DNA of 64,000 bases from JANQIO01 sp043585095 (lineage in GTDB: Bacteria; Pseudomonadota; Gammaproteobacteria; Pseudomonadales; Halieaceae), in assembly GCA_043585095.1 (NCBI GenBank), contig CP121321.1, positions 620,001-684,000 on the forward strand, written 5' to 3'. The notes below the pieces were generated by a model. The model searched no databases. It was not told where the DNA came from and saw only the letters and a list, made by a program, of their open reading frames with translations. Of the stretch, positions 26,893 through 35,717 are shown in pieces (the first letter of the stretch is position 1; each line of letters begins with the position of its first letter). The position numbers and the translations under genes were made by a program.

Positions 26893-27471
26893 TCATACCA
26901 ACCCGGCGAAGCCCATAAACGCCAGAGACATCAGGCCGGCTGTGACCATGCCTATCGCGGCGCCCTGAAAGGGCACAGGTACGTCTGCGACCGTGAGGCG
27001 TTCGCGCATAGCCGCAAACAACACCAACACCAGAGAGAAGCCAATCGCAGCGCCGAAGCCATAGAACAGCGACTGTAAAAAATTGTGCTCTTTGTTGATA
27101 TTCAGCAGCGCCACACCCAGTACCGCGCAATTAGTCGTTATCAGCGGCAGATACACGCCCAGCACCCGGTGTAGCAGTGGGCTGGATTTGCGCACCACCA
27201 TTTCCGTGAACTGCACGACCACCGCAATCACCAAAATAAAGGAGATCGTCCTGAGGTATTCCAGGCCAAGCGGCTCGAGCAGATAGTTAAAGGTCAGGTA
27301 GCTACAAGCAGACGCAAGCGTGAGCACAAACGTGGTAGCCATAGACATGCCCATGGCGGTCTCCAGCTTGCTGGATACACCCATGAACGGGCACAGGCCC
27401 AGAAACTGGACCAGCACAAAATTGTTGACCAGTATGGCGCCAATAAGAAGTATGGAGTAATCCGCCAGCAC
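26893..27471 (-). CDS. rnfA: Rnf electron transport complex subunit A
   Basis: A 192-residue membrane subunit, first gene of the operon. Family motifs are ILVNNFVLVQFLGLCPFMGVS (first half-site Cys) and VYLPLITTNCAVLGVALLN (second), which together with RnfE form the membrane-embedded iron-sulfur site. The start is GTG at 27471, preceded by GAGG with a short spacer; no in-frame ATG is near. A perfect 16-bp palindrome lies 22-37 bp upstream. Relatives: NqrE and RsxA, the latter involved in resetting SoxR, so a redox-signalling role is an alternative to energy conservation. Confidence 0.97.
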   Translation of the reverse strand: MLADYSILLIGAILVNNFVLVQFLGLCPFMGVSSKLETAMGMSMATTFVLTLASACSYLTFNYLLEPLGLEYLRTISFILVIAVVVQFTEMVVRKSSPLLHRVLGVYLPLITTNCAVLGVALLNINKEHNFLQSLFYGFGAAIGFSLVLVLFAAMRERLTVADVPVPFQGAAIGMVTAGLMSLAFMGFAGLV

Positions 27472-27492
27472 AGCGACCTCGTCTGCGAATAA

Positions 27493-27508
27493 ACTAATAC
27501 GTATTAGT
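27493..27508. promoter_or_regulatory. 16-bp perfect palindrome in the rnf promoter region (candidate operator)
   Basis: ACTAATACGTATTAGT is a perfect inverted repeat without spacer, 22 bp upstream of the rnfA GTG. On the minus strand a weak promoter can be drawn around it: TTGCGC, 17 bp, TTTATT, the spacer holding the palindrome. That geometry fits repression by a dimeric regulator of the TetR/MarR type. A 16-bp palindrome is expected about once per 64 kb by chance, so its position is the main argument. Confidence 0.45.
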
Positions 27509-27604
27509 CAGCGCAAAAGTTTATCGTTACAGCCCGCTTGCAACAAGTGGGAAGGGGTGACGGATGAAACCCGTTTAGCCCTGTAGCCCCCCGCGAGTCA
27601 CATG

Positions 27605-29695
27605 TCATTTAACGTCCATGCCAGGCACCGCTCCTGCGTCGGGTGAGACCAGGAAAATGTCTTCGCCACCGGGACCGGCGGCCAATACCATGCCCTCGGA
27701 AACGCCGAAACGCATCTTGCGCGGCGCCAGATTGGCTACGCAAACTGTCAGCTTACCGACCAGGGTCTCTGGATTGGCGTAGGCCTGCTTGATGCCGGCG
27801 AAGACCTGGCGCTGTTCGCCGCCCAGGTCCAGCGTGAGCTGCAACAGTTTGTCGGCACCCTCAACGTGATCGGCAGCAATAATCTTCGCGACCTTCAGCT
27901 GTACTTTAGCAAAGCTGTCGTAGCCGATTGTGTCATCGTCGATGGTGTCGCTGTCCACGGTCTCGGTCTCCTCGGTTCTGGATTGCCCGGCGTTCGCATC
28001 ACTGCTGCCAGCGTCCGCAGCGGGCGCTGCCTGTTCCTGCTGTTCCCGCGTTGCTTCCAGTAGCGCTTCAATCTGCGCGGGGTCGATACGGGTCAAAAGC
28101 GGTTTGAATTTGCTAATCGTGTGCCCTTCCAGTGGGCCGCCCAGCGCCGTCCAGTCCAGTGAGCAGTTCAAAAACGCCTCGGACTTCTCGGCCATGGCCG
28201 GCAGCACAGGTTTCAGATAAGTCATTAAGACACGGAACAGGTTGATTCCCACGGAACAGGCAGCGTGAACGTCCTGCTCGCGGCCTTCCTCTTTTGCTAA
28301 CACCCAGGGTTTTTTCTCGTCGATATACTGATTGGCGCGATCCGCCAGTGCGATGATCTCCCGGGTGGCCTTGGAAAATTCACGGGCCTCATAGTGCTCG
28401 GCTATAGAATCGCCTGCCGCAATAAACTCCGCGATCAAAGCGGGCTCACTAGACTGGGCCTCAAGCGCGTTGTCGAAGCCTTTGCGCAGAAAGCCCGAGC
28501 ATCGACTGGCGATGTTGACCACCTTGCCAATCACATCCGCATTCACCCGCTGCACGAAGTCGTCCAGATTCAGGTCGATGTCTTCGACGCCGCTGCCAAG
28601 TTTGGCAGCGTAGTAGTAACGCAGATACTCCGCATCCAAATGTTCCAGGTAGGTGCGCGCCTGAATAAAGGTGCCGCGGCTCTTGGACATCTTGGTGCCG
28701 TTTACCGTCAAGAAGCCGTGGGCAAAAATGCCCGTGGGGGTGCGGTAGCCAGCTGAAGACAGCATGGCGGGCCAGAACAGCCCGTGAAAGTTAATGATGT
28801 CTTTGCCAATGAAATGGTAGAGCTCAGCACTTGAACCCGGCTTCCAGACCGCGTCGAAGTCGCGACCTTCTCGTTCGCACAGATTTTGGTGGCTCGCCAT
28901 ATAGCCGATAGGGGCGTCCAGCCAGACGTAGAAAAACTTGCCGGGCGCGTCGGGTATTTCGAAGCCGAAGTAGGGCGCGTCGCGACTGATGTCCCAGCTC
29001 TGTAAACCTGCCTCCAGCCACTCGCGCAGTTTGTTGGCAATCGGCGCCTGCAGGCTGCCGCTGTCTATCCACGCTGTGAGCATTTCTGCAAATGCCGGCA
29101 AGGTGAAGAAGTAGTGCAGCGATTCACGTTCCACGGGGGCTGCGCCGGATAGCGCAGAGCGCGCGTCAATGAGCTCCAGTGGGCTATAGGTTGCCCCGCA
29201 GGCCTCGCAGTTATCGCCGTATTGGTCAGGCGTTTTGCAGCGCGGACAGCTCCCGGTGATATAGCGGTCGGACAGGAAAAGCGATTTCTCCGGATCAAAC
29301 GCCTGGGTGATCTCCCGCTCTTCAATATGACCATTGTCTCGCAAGCTTCGGTAAATGCTCTCGGAGAGGGCGCGGTTCTCGTCAGAGTGGGTTGTATAAA
29401 AGTTCGCGAAGCCGATCAGGAAATCCTGGCTGTCAGCCTTGTGTTGGGCATGCACGCGCTCGATCTGCTCTTCCGGGCTGATCCCCTGCTTTTCAGCGGT
29501 AAGCATAATGGCCGTGCCGTGGGCGTCGTCTGCGCAAACATACAGGCAGTCATGGCCACGTGAGCGCTGAAAGCGCACCCAGATATCGGTTTGCACCTGC
29601 TCCAGCATGTGTCCCAGATGCAAGGGGCCGTTCGCGTAGGGGAGTGCACTGGTAACCAGTATTTCGCGGTGCTGGGCTGAATCGGGAGCGGACAT
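27605..29695 (-). CDS. metG: Methionyl-tRNA synthetase
   Basis: A 696-residue class I synthetase that charges tRNA-Met. The HIGH motif reads PLHLGHML (about residues 22-29), the zinc knuckle is CPRCKTPDQYGDNCEACG, and the KMSKS loop is TKMSKSRGTFI (about 340). The WxxFxxLEAN-like anticodon region is in AREFSKATREIIALADRANQYIDEKKPW. An acidic, Ala/Asp/Thr-rich linker (about 560-595) joins the C-terminal tRNA-binding (EMAP II-like) domain from YDSFAKVQLKVAKII to the end, used for dimerisation. Its usual partner mrp/apbC lies 4.6 kb away here instead of directly divergent. Confidence 0.98.
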   Translation of the reverse strand: MSAPDSAQHREILVTSALPYANGPLHLGHMLEQVQTDIWVRFQRSRGHDCLYVCADDAHGTAIMLTAEKQGISPEEQIERVHAQHKADSQDFLIGFANFYTTHSDENRALSESIYRSLRDNGHIEEREITQAFDPEKSLFLSDRYITGSCPRCKTPDQYGDNCEACGATYSPLELIDARSALSGAAPVERESLHYFFTLPAFAEMLTAWIDSGSLQAPIANKLREWLEAGLQSWDISRDAPYFGFEIPDAPGKFFYVWLDAPIGYMASHQNLCEREGRDFDAVWKPGSSAELYHFIGKDIINFHGLFWPAMLSSAGYRTPTGIFAHGFLTVNGTKMSKSRGTFIQARTYLEHLDAEYLRYYYAAKLGSGVEDIDLNLDDFVQRVNADVIGKVVNIASRCSGFLRKGFDNALEAQSSEPALIAEFIAAGDSIAEHYEAREFSKATREIIALADRANQYIDEKKPWVLAKEEGREQDVHAACSVGINLFRVLMTYLKPVLPAMAEKSEAFLNCSLDWTALGGPLEGHTISKFKPLLTRIDPAQIEALLEATREQQEQAAPAADAGSSDANAGQSRTEETETVDSDTIDDDTIGYDSFAKVQLKVAKIIAADHVEGADKLLQLTLDLGGEQRQVFAGIKQAYANPETLVGKLTVCVANLAPRKMRFGVSEGMVLAAGPGGEDIFLVSPDAGAVPGMDVK

Positions 29696-29837
29696 TTTGA
29701 AAAGTTTCTCTGCTGGGTTCGCGGATTAGGAACAATGGTAATGAGGGGTCGGTAAGGACGCCAAATAAGGCGCAACACTATAGCTCAAAGGATCATGAGG
29801 GTCAGCAAGCGGGCACTGCGGCGTCTGTTCTGTGTGG

Positions 29838-30650
29838 TTAGCGAGGCGGGTTTGAGTCGTTGCCGCTAATATAGCGTCCCAGCACACCGGTAATGCGCCG
29901 GACCAGCCAGCGTGGGGTGCTGCGGCTGGTCATAACCGATGCCTGATTGATGGCGCCCGGCACACAGATGACTTGCCCTTTCATGCAGGCTTTGTATCCG
30001 GCGCTGGCGACCTCGTTTGCTTCACCTAACACAAATTTGGGTATCGACAGTCCGGTGTTCTGCTCTTTTACATTGTCGACCATCCCCGTATTGGTCACGC
30101 CCGGACAAAGAGCCGTTGCAGTGACACCAGTACCGGTGAGTTCCTCGGAAAGAGATTCTGTCAGAGACAATACATAGGCTTTGGTCGCGGCGTAAACGGC
30201 AAGTGTTGGCACCGGCTGGAAGGATGCGATGGATGCCACGTTCAACACTCGGCCATGGCCTCGCGCCACCATGTCGGGAAGAAACTCGCCCAGCATCGCG
30301 GTAAGACCGCTGATGTTCAGGTCGACCAGGCGCTGATGTGTTGCCGGCGCCATTTCGATAAACGACCCCTGTTCGAGCACGCCAGCGTTGTTTACCAGCG
30401 TCGTCACCACGGTGCCTTGCTTGCGAAGTTTCCCTGCCAGCGTGGCGGCAGCATTGGCTTGCGCCAGATCGCTTACCTCGATCTTCGCCGATACACCGAA
30501 CTCATCGGCCAGCGCCGTCGCGAGCGCAGCGAGCCTGGTTTTACTGCGCGCCACCAGCACCAGATCAAAACCCGCTGCGGCAAACTCGGTTGCCAGCGCT
30601 GCGCCAATGCCCGAAGAGGCTCCTGTAATCAATGCACATTCTTTCTCCAT
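29838..30650 (-). CDS. Short-chain dehydrogenase/reductase
   Basis: A 270-residue classical SDR. The nucleotide loop is TGASSGIGAAL (TGxxxGxG), followed by the NNAG motif (LVNNAGVLEQG), the catalytic Ser in NVASIASF and YAATKAYV with the catalytic Tyr and Lys. A basic residue after the first strand (VARSKTRL) favours NADPH. The substrate is unknown; the C-terminal ASVMTSRSTPRWLVRRITG stretch looks like the membrane-proximal tail of DltE/YqjQ-type SDRs. It is divergent from the HMG-CoA reductase-like gene. Confidence 0.9.
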   Translation of the reverse strand: MEKECALITGASSGIGAALATEFAAAGFDLVLVARSKTRLAALATALADEFGVSAKIEVSDLAQANAAATLAGKLRKQGTVVTTLVNNAGVLEQGSFIEMAPATHQRLVDLNISGLTAMLGEFLPDMVARGHGRVLNVASIASFQPVPTLAVYAATKAYVLSLTESLSEELTGTGVTATALCPGVTNTGMVDNVKEQNTGLSIPKFVLGEANEVASAGYKACMKGQVICVPGAINQASVMTSRSTPRWLVRRITGVLGRYISGNDSNPPR

Positions 30651-30679
30651 GCGCGCAGCTTACCCCAGCGCTTTGCGTA

Positions 30680-30725
30680 GTTGCAGACAAAAGTTGCAGA
30701 CAAAAGTTGCAGACAAAAGTTGCAG
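30680..30725. repeat. 13-bp tandem direct repeat, three full copies plus a partial one
   Basis: The unit gttgcagacaaaa is repeated exactly at 30680-30692, 30693-30705 and 30706-30718, and then gttgcag starts a fourth copy. It lies in the 187-bp gap between the divergent SDR and HMG-CoA reductase-like genes. Exact copies without spacers suggest recent slippage; copy number could alter promoter spacing. Confidence 0.9.
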
Positions 30726-30837
30726 CAGAGGTGCATTAAAAGCCGCGCTTCGCTGCATCGCTCCGCGTAGAGCGCCTACCCGCGATAGCGGCATTGCGAA
30801 GGGGAGGTTATGCTAAACGCTCAATTGGAGTGCCACC

Positions 30838-32019
30838 ATGTCAAAGAAGATACCCCGTCAGGACGACGACTACAGCCCGGACATCATTGCCAAGCGCCAA
30901 CAGTTCATAGAGTCCGAAACCGGGGCGACTCTGGACCATACTAAAAACTTCAGCTTCGACCCGGCCACGATGGCCGGCAATATCGAAAACTTCTTCGGTG
31001 TGGCGCAAGTGCCCATAGGCCTGGCCGGGCCGCTGCGCGTCAACGGAGAGCATGCGCAGGGCGATTTCTATGTGCCCATGGCGACCATCGAAGGCACCCT
31101 GGTGGCGTCCTACAATCGTGGCATGCGCGCCATTCGAGAGGCAGGTGGCGTCATGACAACGGTCTGCGGGGAAGCTATGCAGCGCGCGCCGACCTTTGTT
31201 TTTCATAATGCGCGCGAGGCACGGGATTTTCGCGACTGGCTGGTAGCGCACTTCGATGAGATCAAGGCAAAAGCCGAGTCGACAACCTCTGTCGGCAAGC
31301 TGCTGGAGATAGAGCACTACGTGGTCCACAACATGGTGCATACACGATTTGACTACAGTACCGGGGACGCCGCCGGGCAGAATATGACGGGCAAGGCGAC
31401 CTTTGTGGCCTGCGAGTGGATCCGCAAGGAAGTGACGTATTTGCGGCACTACCTGCTGTCGGGCGCCTTCGATACGGAGAAACGCACCTCGTTCGTGAAC
31501 TCACTGAAGGGCCGTGGACGACGCGTCACTGCGGAAATCACCCTGCCGCGCGAAGTGCTCGCCGATATTCTTAGAATTACGCCGGAGCAAATGCACTATG
31601 GCTACACCGTGACCACGCTCAGCGCGTTTCTCGCCGGTTCATCCAATAATGCAGCGCATCCTGCCAATGGCCTGGCGGCGATGTTCATGGCCACCGGGCA
31701 GGATATGGCGAACATTGCAGAGGCAAACCAGTGCTCGGTGTACAACTACGTCACCCGGGACGGCGACCTGCATTACTCAATCACGCTGCCGGCGTTGATC
31801 ATGGCGACCTACGGCGGTGGCACGGGTCTGGCGACACAGCGTGAGTGCCTTGAGGTCATGGACTGTTACGGAAAAGGCAAGGCCATGAAACTACTGGAGA
31901 TTGCCGCGGCAGTCGTTGTGGCGGGAGAGCTGTCCTTAAGTGCCGCGACACGATTAGACCGGAAAACCGGCACCAATGAATGGGTGGATGCCCACGAAAA
32001 GTTGGGACGCAATCGCTAG
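30838..32019 (+). CDS. Hydroxymethylglutaryl-CoA reductase-like enzyme, class I-like features
   Basis: A 393-residue soluble protein. Positions of the HMG-CoA reductase active site can be aligned: Glu85 in MATIEGTLVASYNRG, Lys215 in DTEKR..FVNSLKGRGRRV (compare TDKKPAAINWIEGRGK), Asp289 in ATGQDMAN, and His386 in DAHEKLGRNR. The class I cofactor motif DAMGMNM reads DAAGQNM (177-183). A membrane anchor is missing. In bacteria the enzyme serves mevalonate synthesis or breakdown, but no other mevalonate gene is in the window. The divergence leaves room for another beta-hydroxyacyl-CoA or related substrate. An ATG preceded by a weak GGAG-type site (ttggagtgccacc) supports the start. Confidence 0.85.
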   Translation: MSKKIPRQDDDYSPDIIAKRQQFIESETGATLDHTKNFSFDPATMAGNIENFFGVAQVPIGLAGPLRVNGEHAQGDFYVPMATIEGTLVASYNRGMRAIREAGGVMTTVCGEAMQRAPTFVFHNAREARDFRDWLVAHFDEIKAKAESTTSVGKLLEIEHYVVHNMVHTRFDYSTGDAAGQNMTGKATFVACEWIRKEVTYLRHYLLSGAFDTEKRTSFVNSLKGRGRRVTAEITLPREVLADILRITPEQMHYGYTVTTLSAFLAGSSNNAAHPANGLAAMFMATGQDMANIAEANQCSVYNYVTRDGDLHYSITLPALIMATYGGGTGLATQRECLEVMDCYGKGKAMKLLEIAAAVVVAGELSLSAATRLDRKTGTNEWVDAHEKLGRNR

Positions 32020-32040
32020 CGCAGCAGACTTTGCGTTTGT

Positions 32041-32481
32041 TCAGCGCGTTGTATCCACAATCGACTCGGAAACGGCACCGGAAACGGTACCCATAACGAT
32101 TCCCATCACGGCAAACATCAGCACCAGATAGCCTGCGTCGATGAGAAACAGCATCAAGGGCTTTCTGGCGAACAGATAATTTATGCCCAGGCTGGTGCTT
32201 ACGAATGCGAGTCCAACCGTGGTGCCGACACCCAGTCCGGCGTTAAGGCTCGGGCTGGGGTGCAACTGCATCAGCATCGCCAGTCCGAATGCTGCCACCA
32301 GAGTTAAAGCGAAGGCGCCGGAGAAGGTTCTCGGTGCGTCTTGCTGTACCGCTTGGTCAGATAGCCCGTTTAGCGCTTGCCAGGCCTTGCCAAACAAGGG
32401 GCCGTACCAGATGCCACCGATTAAAAACGCGGATACCGCCGCCCCGATTACGGCTAACCAGTGAATGTCGCTTATCGTCAT
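32041..32481 (-). CDS. DUF1761 membrane protein
   Basis: A 146-residue protein with four predicted membrane segments. The N-terminal helix continues into GGIWYGPLFGKAWQAL, the diagnostic DUF1761 motif. Function is unknown in the family. GAGG spaced 6 bp before the ATG at 32481 supports this start over the GTG at 32484. It is convergent with the HMG-CoA reductase-like gene (21 bp between the stops) and divergent from the carboxypeptidase. Confidence 0.85.
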   Translation of the reverse strand: MTISDIHWLAVIGAAVSAFLIGGIWYGPLFGKAWQALNGLSDQAVQQDAPRTFSGAFALTLVAAFGLAMLMQLHPSPSLNAGLGVGTTVGLAFVSTSLGINYLFARKPLMLFLIDAGYLVLMFAVMGIVMGTVSGAVSESIVDTTR

Positions 32482-32663
32482 CACACACCTCGGTTTTTAG
32501 AGTATTTATGGATGTTCTTTAATCGTATGAACGCGTTCCTGCGTAGGCTGTCACAGAGAAACACATCAAAGAAAGACGACCTTGTATAAGCATAGCTTAG
32601 TTCCGACAACACCGGACATCAGCACGCTGGACAAGCGCCCGTCATATGAAGGAGAGACTTGCA

Positions 32664-34196
32664 TTGAAAACACCCACTCTGCCCACTCTATTTTTGGCTC
32701 TGCTGGCGTTTTGCTTGCCAGCGTTTGCAGGGCCTGAGACCACGCCTGAGCCCCAGGCGCAGCACACCGAAATACCCGAACCGCTGTCCTTCACTAGCGA
32801 GCAGGAGCTGCGAATAGACGGTCAACGCCTTCGCTACCGCGCCACGGTCGGCAGCCTGATTATGCGCAACGAAGAGGACGAACCGGTCGCAGAGCTGGCC
32901 TATACCGCATACGAAAAGCTCGGCGCGGACCCCGCCAAGCGCCCGCTGATGTTTGCCTGGAATGGGGGGCCGGGTTCAGCATCAATGTGGCTGCATATGG
33001 GCGTGCTGGGTCCTCGCATGACCGATATCAGCGATCTGGAACAAAACACCCTGGGACCTTATCGTTACGTGGACAACCCCCACAGCATCCTCGATAAAGT
33101 TGATTTGGTTATGGTCGACCCCATGGGTACGGGATTCTCCCGACCGCTTGGTGAGGCCGAGGCCGAGGACTTCCACAGCGTGGACGCTGATATCGAGTCA
33201 GTGTCCGATTTCATCAAGCAGTACATCACCGAGACGCAGCGCTGGGCGTCACCCAAGTACATTCTTGGCGAGAGCTATGGCGGGATGCGCGCGGGCGGCG
33301 TCAGCTACGATCTGTTAACGCGCCACAACATCGGTCTGAACGGCGTGGTCTTGGTGTCACCCTATATGGACGTAGCTGGCGGCGGTGGCGCCGGGGTAGC
33401 CAATATGGCGGTGGGCTATAGCATGCAGTTGTCCACCTATGCGGCAACCGCCTGGTACCACGACATGCTGGAGCCTCTCCCTGCGGACTTTAAAGCCTTT
33501 CTTGCTGAGGTCGATGAGTTTGCGATCACCGACTTCCTGGACGTTTTGGTGCGTGGCGCTCGCGCCAGCGATGCGCAACGGCAGGCGGTTGCCGAGCGGC
33601 TCGCCCAGTACACCGGCACCAGCGCTGACTTCTGGATCGCGGCGGGCTTCCGGGTCACGGAATCCCAGTTTGCCGCCGAGCTGCGGCGCAAGACGGGACA
33701 GGTGGTGGGGCGTATTGACTCACGCTTCATTGGCTTTACCACGCGAGCGCTGGCGGAACGCATGCCTTTCGATGCCTACAACAGTGCGGTTGCGCCGGCG
33801 TTCGTCGCGAGCTTTAACGATTACCGGCAGCGCGAACTGGGCGCGATAGTGGACCGCCCCTATGTGGTCTCCAGCGGCGCCTATAGAACCTGGGATCGTT
33901 CCCACAGGGACCCACGCAACGGCAAATCCGCAGCCGGTGATACCGGGATCGATCTCGGCTTTGCCATGATCCGCAATCCTGAAATGAAGGTGCTGGTGCA
34001 GCAAGGCTATTATGATCTGGCCACGCCTTATCGCGCTACTGAATATTTTGTCGACCAGCTCCCCGTGCCCAGAGAATTGCGCAGCAATATCAGTATGCAG
34101 TACTACGAGGCGGGCCACATGATGTACGTGCATCCCCCTTCGCGCCGCAAGTTCAAACAAGATTTGGCGAGCTTTATCGATGCCAGCCTCAACTGA
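32664..34196 (+). CDS. Secreted S10-family serine carboxypeptidase
   Basis: A 510-residue exported serine carboxypeptidase. The signal peptide KTPTLPTLFLALLAFCLPAFA ends before GPET. The S10 motifs are the substrate-binding WNGGPGSASMW, the nucleophile elbow GESYGGMRAGG (Ser), YDLATPYRA with the catalytic Asp and GHMMYVHP with the His. I chose the TTG at 32664 because AAGGAG lies 9 bp before it; the ATG at 32646 overlaps that site and has no Shine-Dalgarno of its own, but cannot be ruled out. It would trim peptides from their C-terminus in the periplasm or outside. Stand-alone gene. Confidence 0.9.
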   Translation: MKTPTLPTLFLALLAFCLPAFAGPETTPEPQAQHTEIPEPLSFTSEQELRIDGQRLRYRATVGSLIMRNEEDEPVAELAYTAYEKLGADPAKRPLMFAWNGGPGSASMWLHMGVLGPRMTDISDLEQNTLGPYRYVDNPHSILDKVDLVMVDPMGTGFSRPLGEAEAEDFHSVDADIESVSDFIKQYITETQRWASPKYILGESYGGMRAGGVSYDLLTRHNIGLNGVVLVSPYMDVAGGGGAGVANMAVGYSMQLSTYAATAWYHDMLEPLPADFKAFLAEVDEFAITDFLDVLVRGARASDAQRQAVAERLAQYTGTSADFWIAAGFRVTESQFAAELRRKTGQVVGRIDSRFIGFTTRALAERMPFDAYNSAVAPAFVASFNDYRQRELGAIVDRPYVVSSGAYRTWDRSHRDPRNGKSAAGDTGIDLGFAMIRNPEMKVLVQQGYYDLATPYRATEYFVDQLPVPRELRSNISMQYYEAGHMMYVHPPSRRKFKQDLASFIDASLN

Positions 34197-34264
34197 ACCC
34201 AGGCGTTTGTGGCGTAGCGGGGGCCTGCTTATACTAGCGCCCTCTTTTACATGCGGATCCGCTT

Positions 34265-35065
34265 ATGGATAAGGTCAAACACATCATCGCCGTGGCCTCG
34301 GGAAAGGGCGGTGTGGGCAAGTCTACGACCGCAGTCAACGTCGCACTTGCCCTGCAGGCGCGAGGGCAAACCGTTGGCCTTCTTGATGCCGATATCTACG
34401 GTCCCAGCCAGCAGCTGATGTTGGGCGTCGCGGAATCTCAACGACCCGAGCAGCGCGATGGCAAAATCGTTCCAATACCCGCTCATGGCCTCGCTACGAT
34501 GTCCATGGGTTACCTGGTTACTGAACGCACACCGATGGTGTGGCGCGGGCCGATGGCCGGCGGTGCCCTGCAGCAAATGCTTGAGCAGACCGATTGGGGT
34601 GAATTGGACGTGCTGGTGATCGATATGCCGCCGGGTACTGGCGATATTCAGCTAACGCTGTCGCAGAAGGCGCGTGTGTCAGGCGCGGTGATTGTGACAA
34701 CCCCACAGGACATCGCGCTGTTGGATGCACGCAAAGGCATCGAAATGTTTAACAAGGTCGGCGTGCCGGTTCTGGGCATTGTCGAGAACATGGCTGTGCA
34801 TGTGTGCAGCCAATGCGGCCATGCGGAACATATCTTTGGCTCTGCCGGCGGTGAGCGCATTGCTTCCGAATACGGTGTTACGCTGCTGGGTAGCCTACCG
34901 CTGTCGCTGGCCGTGCGTGAGCAAACTGACGCGGGTATTCCAACGGTGGCGGCAGCGCCAGACTCTGCCGAGGCAGCGAGCTATCTTGCGATCGCGGACG
35001 GGATTCTGAACGGTCTGAGCGGTGAATCCCCGGCTGCACCGGAAATTGTTATCAGCAAAGATTGA
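34265..35065 (+). CDS. apbC: Mrp/ApbC-type iron-sulfur carrier ATPase, short form
   Basis: A 266-residue P-loop ATPase of the Mrp/NBP35 family that carries [4Fe-4S] clusters to apoproteins. The deviant Walker A is SGKGGVGKSTTAVN at residues 13-26, DADIYGPSQQ is the next motif and VIDMPPGTGDIQLT follows. The cluster-bridging CxxC is CSQCGH. It lacks the 90-100 residue N-terminal MIP18-like domain of E. coli Mrp; the 68-bp upstream gap leaves no room for one. Adjacent dcd is the conserved neighbour. Confidence 0.95.
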   Translation: MDKVKHIIAVASGKGGVGKSTTAVNVALALQARGQTVGLLDADIYGPSQQLMLGVAESQRPEQRDGKIVPIPAHGLATMSMGYLVTERTPMVWRGPMAGGALQQMLEQTDWGELDVLVIDMPPGTGDIQLTLSQKARVSGAVIVTTPQDIALLDARKGIEMFNKVGVPVLGIVENMAVHVCSQCGHAEHIFGSAGGERIASEYGVTLLGSLPLSLAVREQTDAGIPTVAAAPDSAEAASYLAIADGILNGLSGESPAAPEIVISKD

Positions 35066-35150
35066 CGTACGCAGGCGCCGCGACCAAAACTGCGCAGCGA
35101 ACGTATAAACCAGCCCAAGCCGCTAAAAGTAGCTAAAAAACAGGACAGCC

Positions 35151-35717
35151 ATGAGTATCAAATCGGACAACTGGATTCGCCGTATGGCCGAAGGCCACGG
35201 CATGATAGAGCCTTTCGCGGCAGAGCAGGTGCGCTACTCGGGAGAGGAGCGGGTGATTTCCTACGGTACGTCCAGCTACGGCTATGATGTACGTTGCTCA
35301 GAGCACTTCAAGGTATTTACCAATATTCACTCGGCGACCGTCGACCCCAAAAATTTTGATGAGAAAAGTTTTGTCGATATTCATGCTGAGTACTGTGTGA
35401 TTCCGCCCAATTCTTTTGCACTCGCTTCAACGATCGAATACTTCCGCATCCCGCGTAATGTGTTGACTGTGTGTCTGGGCAAATCAACCTATGCGCGCTG
35501 CGGCATCATCGTCAACGTGACGCCCCTGGAGCCCGAGTGGGAAGGACACGTTACGCTGGAATTCTCCAATACCACCAATTTGCCCGCCAAAATTTACGCC
35601 AACGAAGGCGTGGCGCAGATGCTGTTTTTCGAGTCCGACGAAGTCTGCGCCACCAGTTACAAAGACCGCGGCGGCAAGTATCAGGGGCAAATCGGCGTGA
35701 CGCTGCCCAAAACCTGA
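35151..35717 (+). CDS. dcd: dCTP deaminase
   Basis: A 188-residue enzyme that deaminates dCTP to dUTP, feeding dTMP synthesis. Motifs seen are SSYGYDVRCSEHF near residue 40, ALASTIEYFRIPRNVLTVCLGKSTYARCG (containing the nucleotide-binding KSxxAR pattern), VTPLEPEWEGHVTLEFSNTT with the catalytic Glu, and GVAQMLFFES. The sequence is of the Pseudomonas/Betaproteobacteria type rather than the E. coli type. An AGGA sits just ahead of the ATG. Its stop overlaps the next start (TGATG). Confidence 0.97.
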   Translation: MSIKSDNWIRRMAEGHGMIEPFAAEQVRYSGEERVISYGTSSYGYDVRCSEHFKVFTNIHSATVDPKNFDEKSFVDIHAEYCVIPPNSFALASTIEYFRIPRNVLTVCLGKSTYARCGIIVNVTPLEPEWEGHVTLEFSNTTNLPAKIYANEGVAQMLFFESDEVCATSYKDRGGKYQGQIGVTLPKT

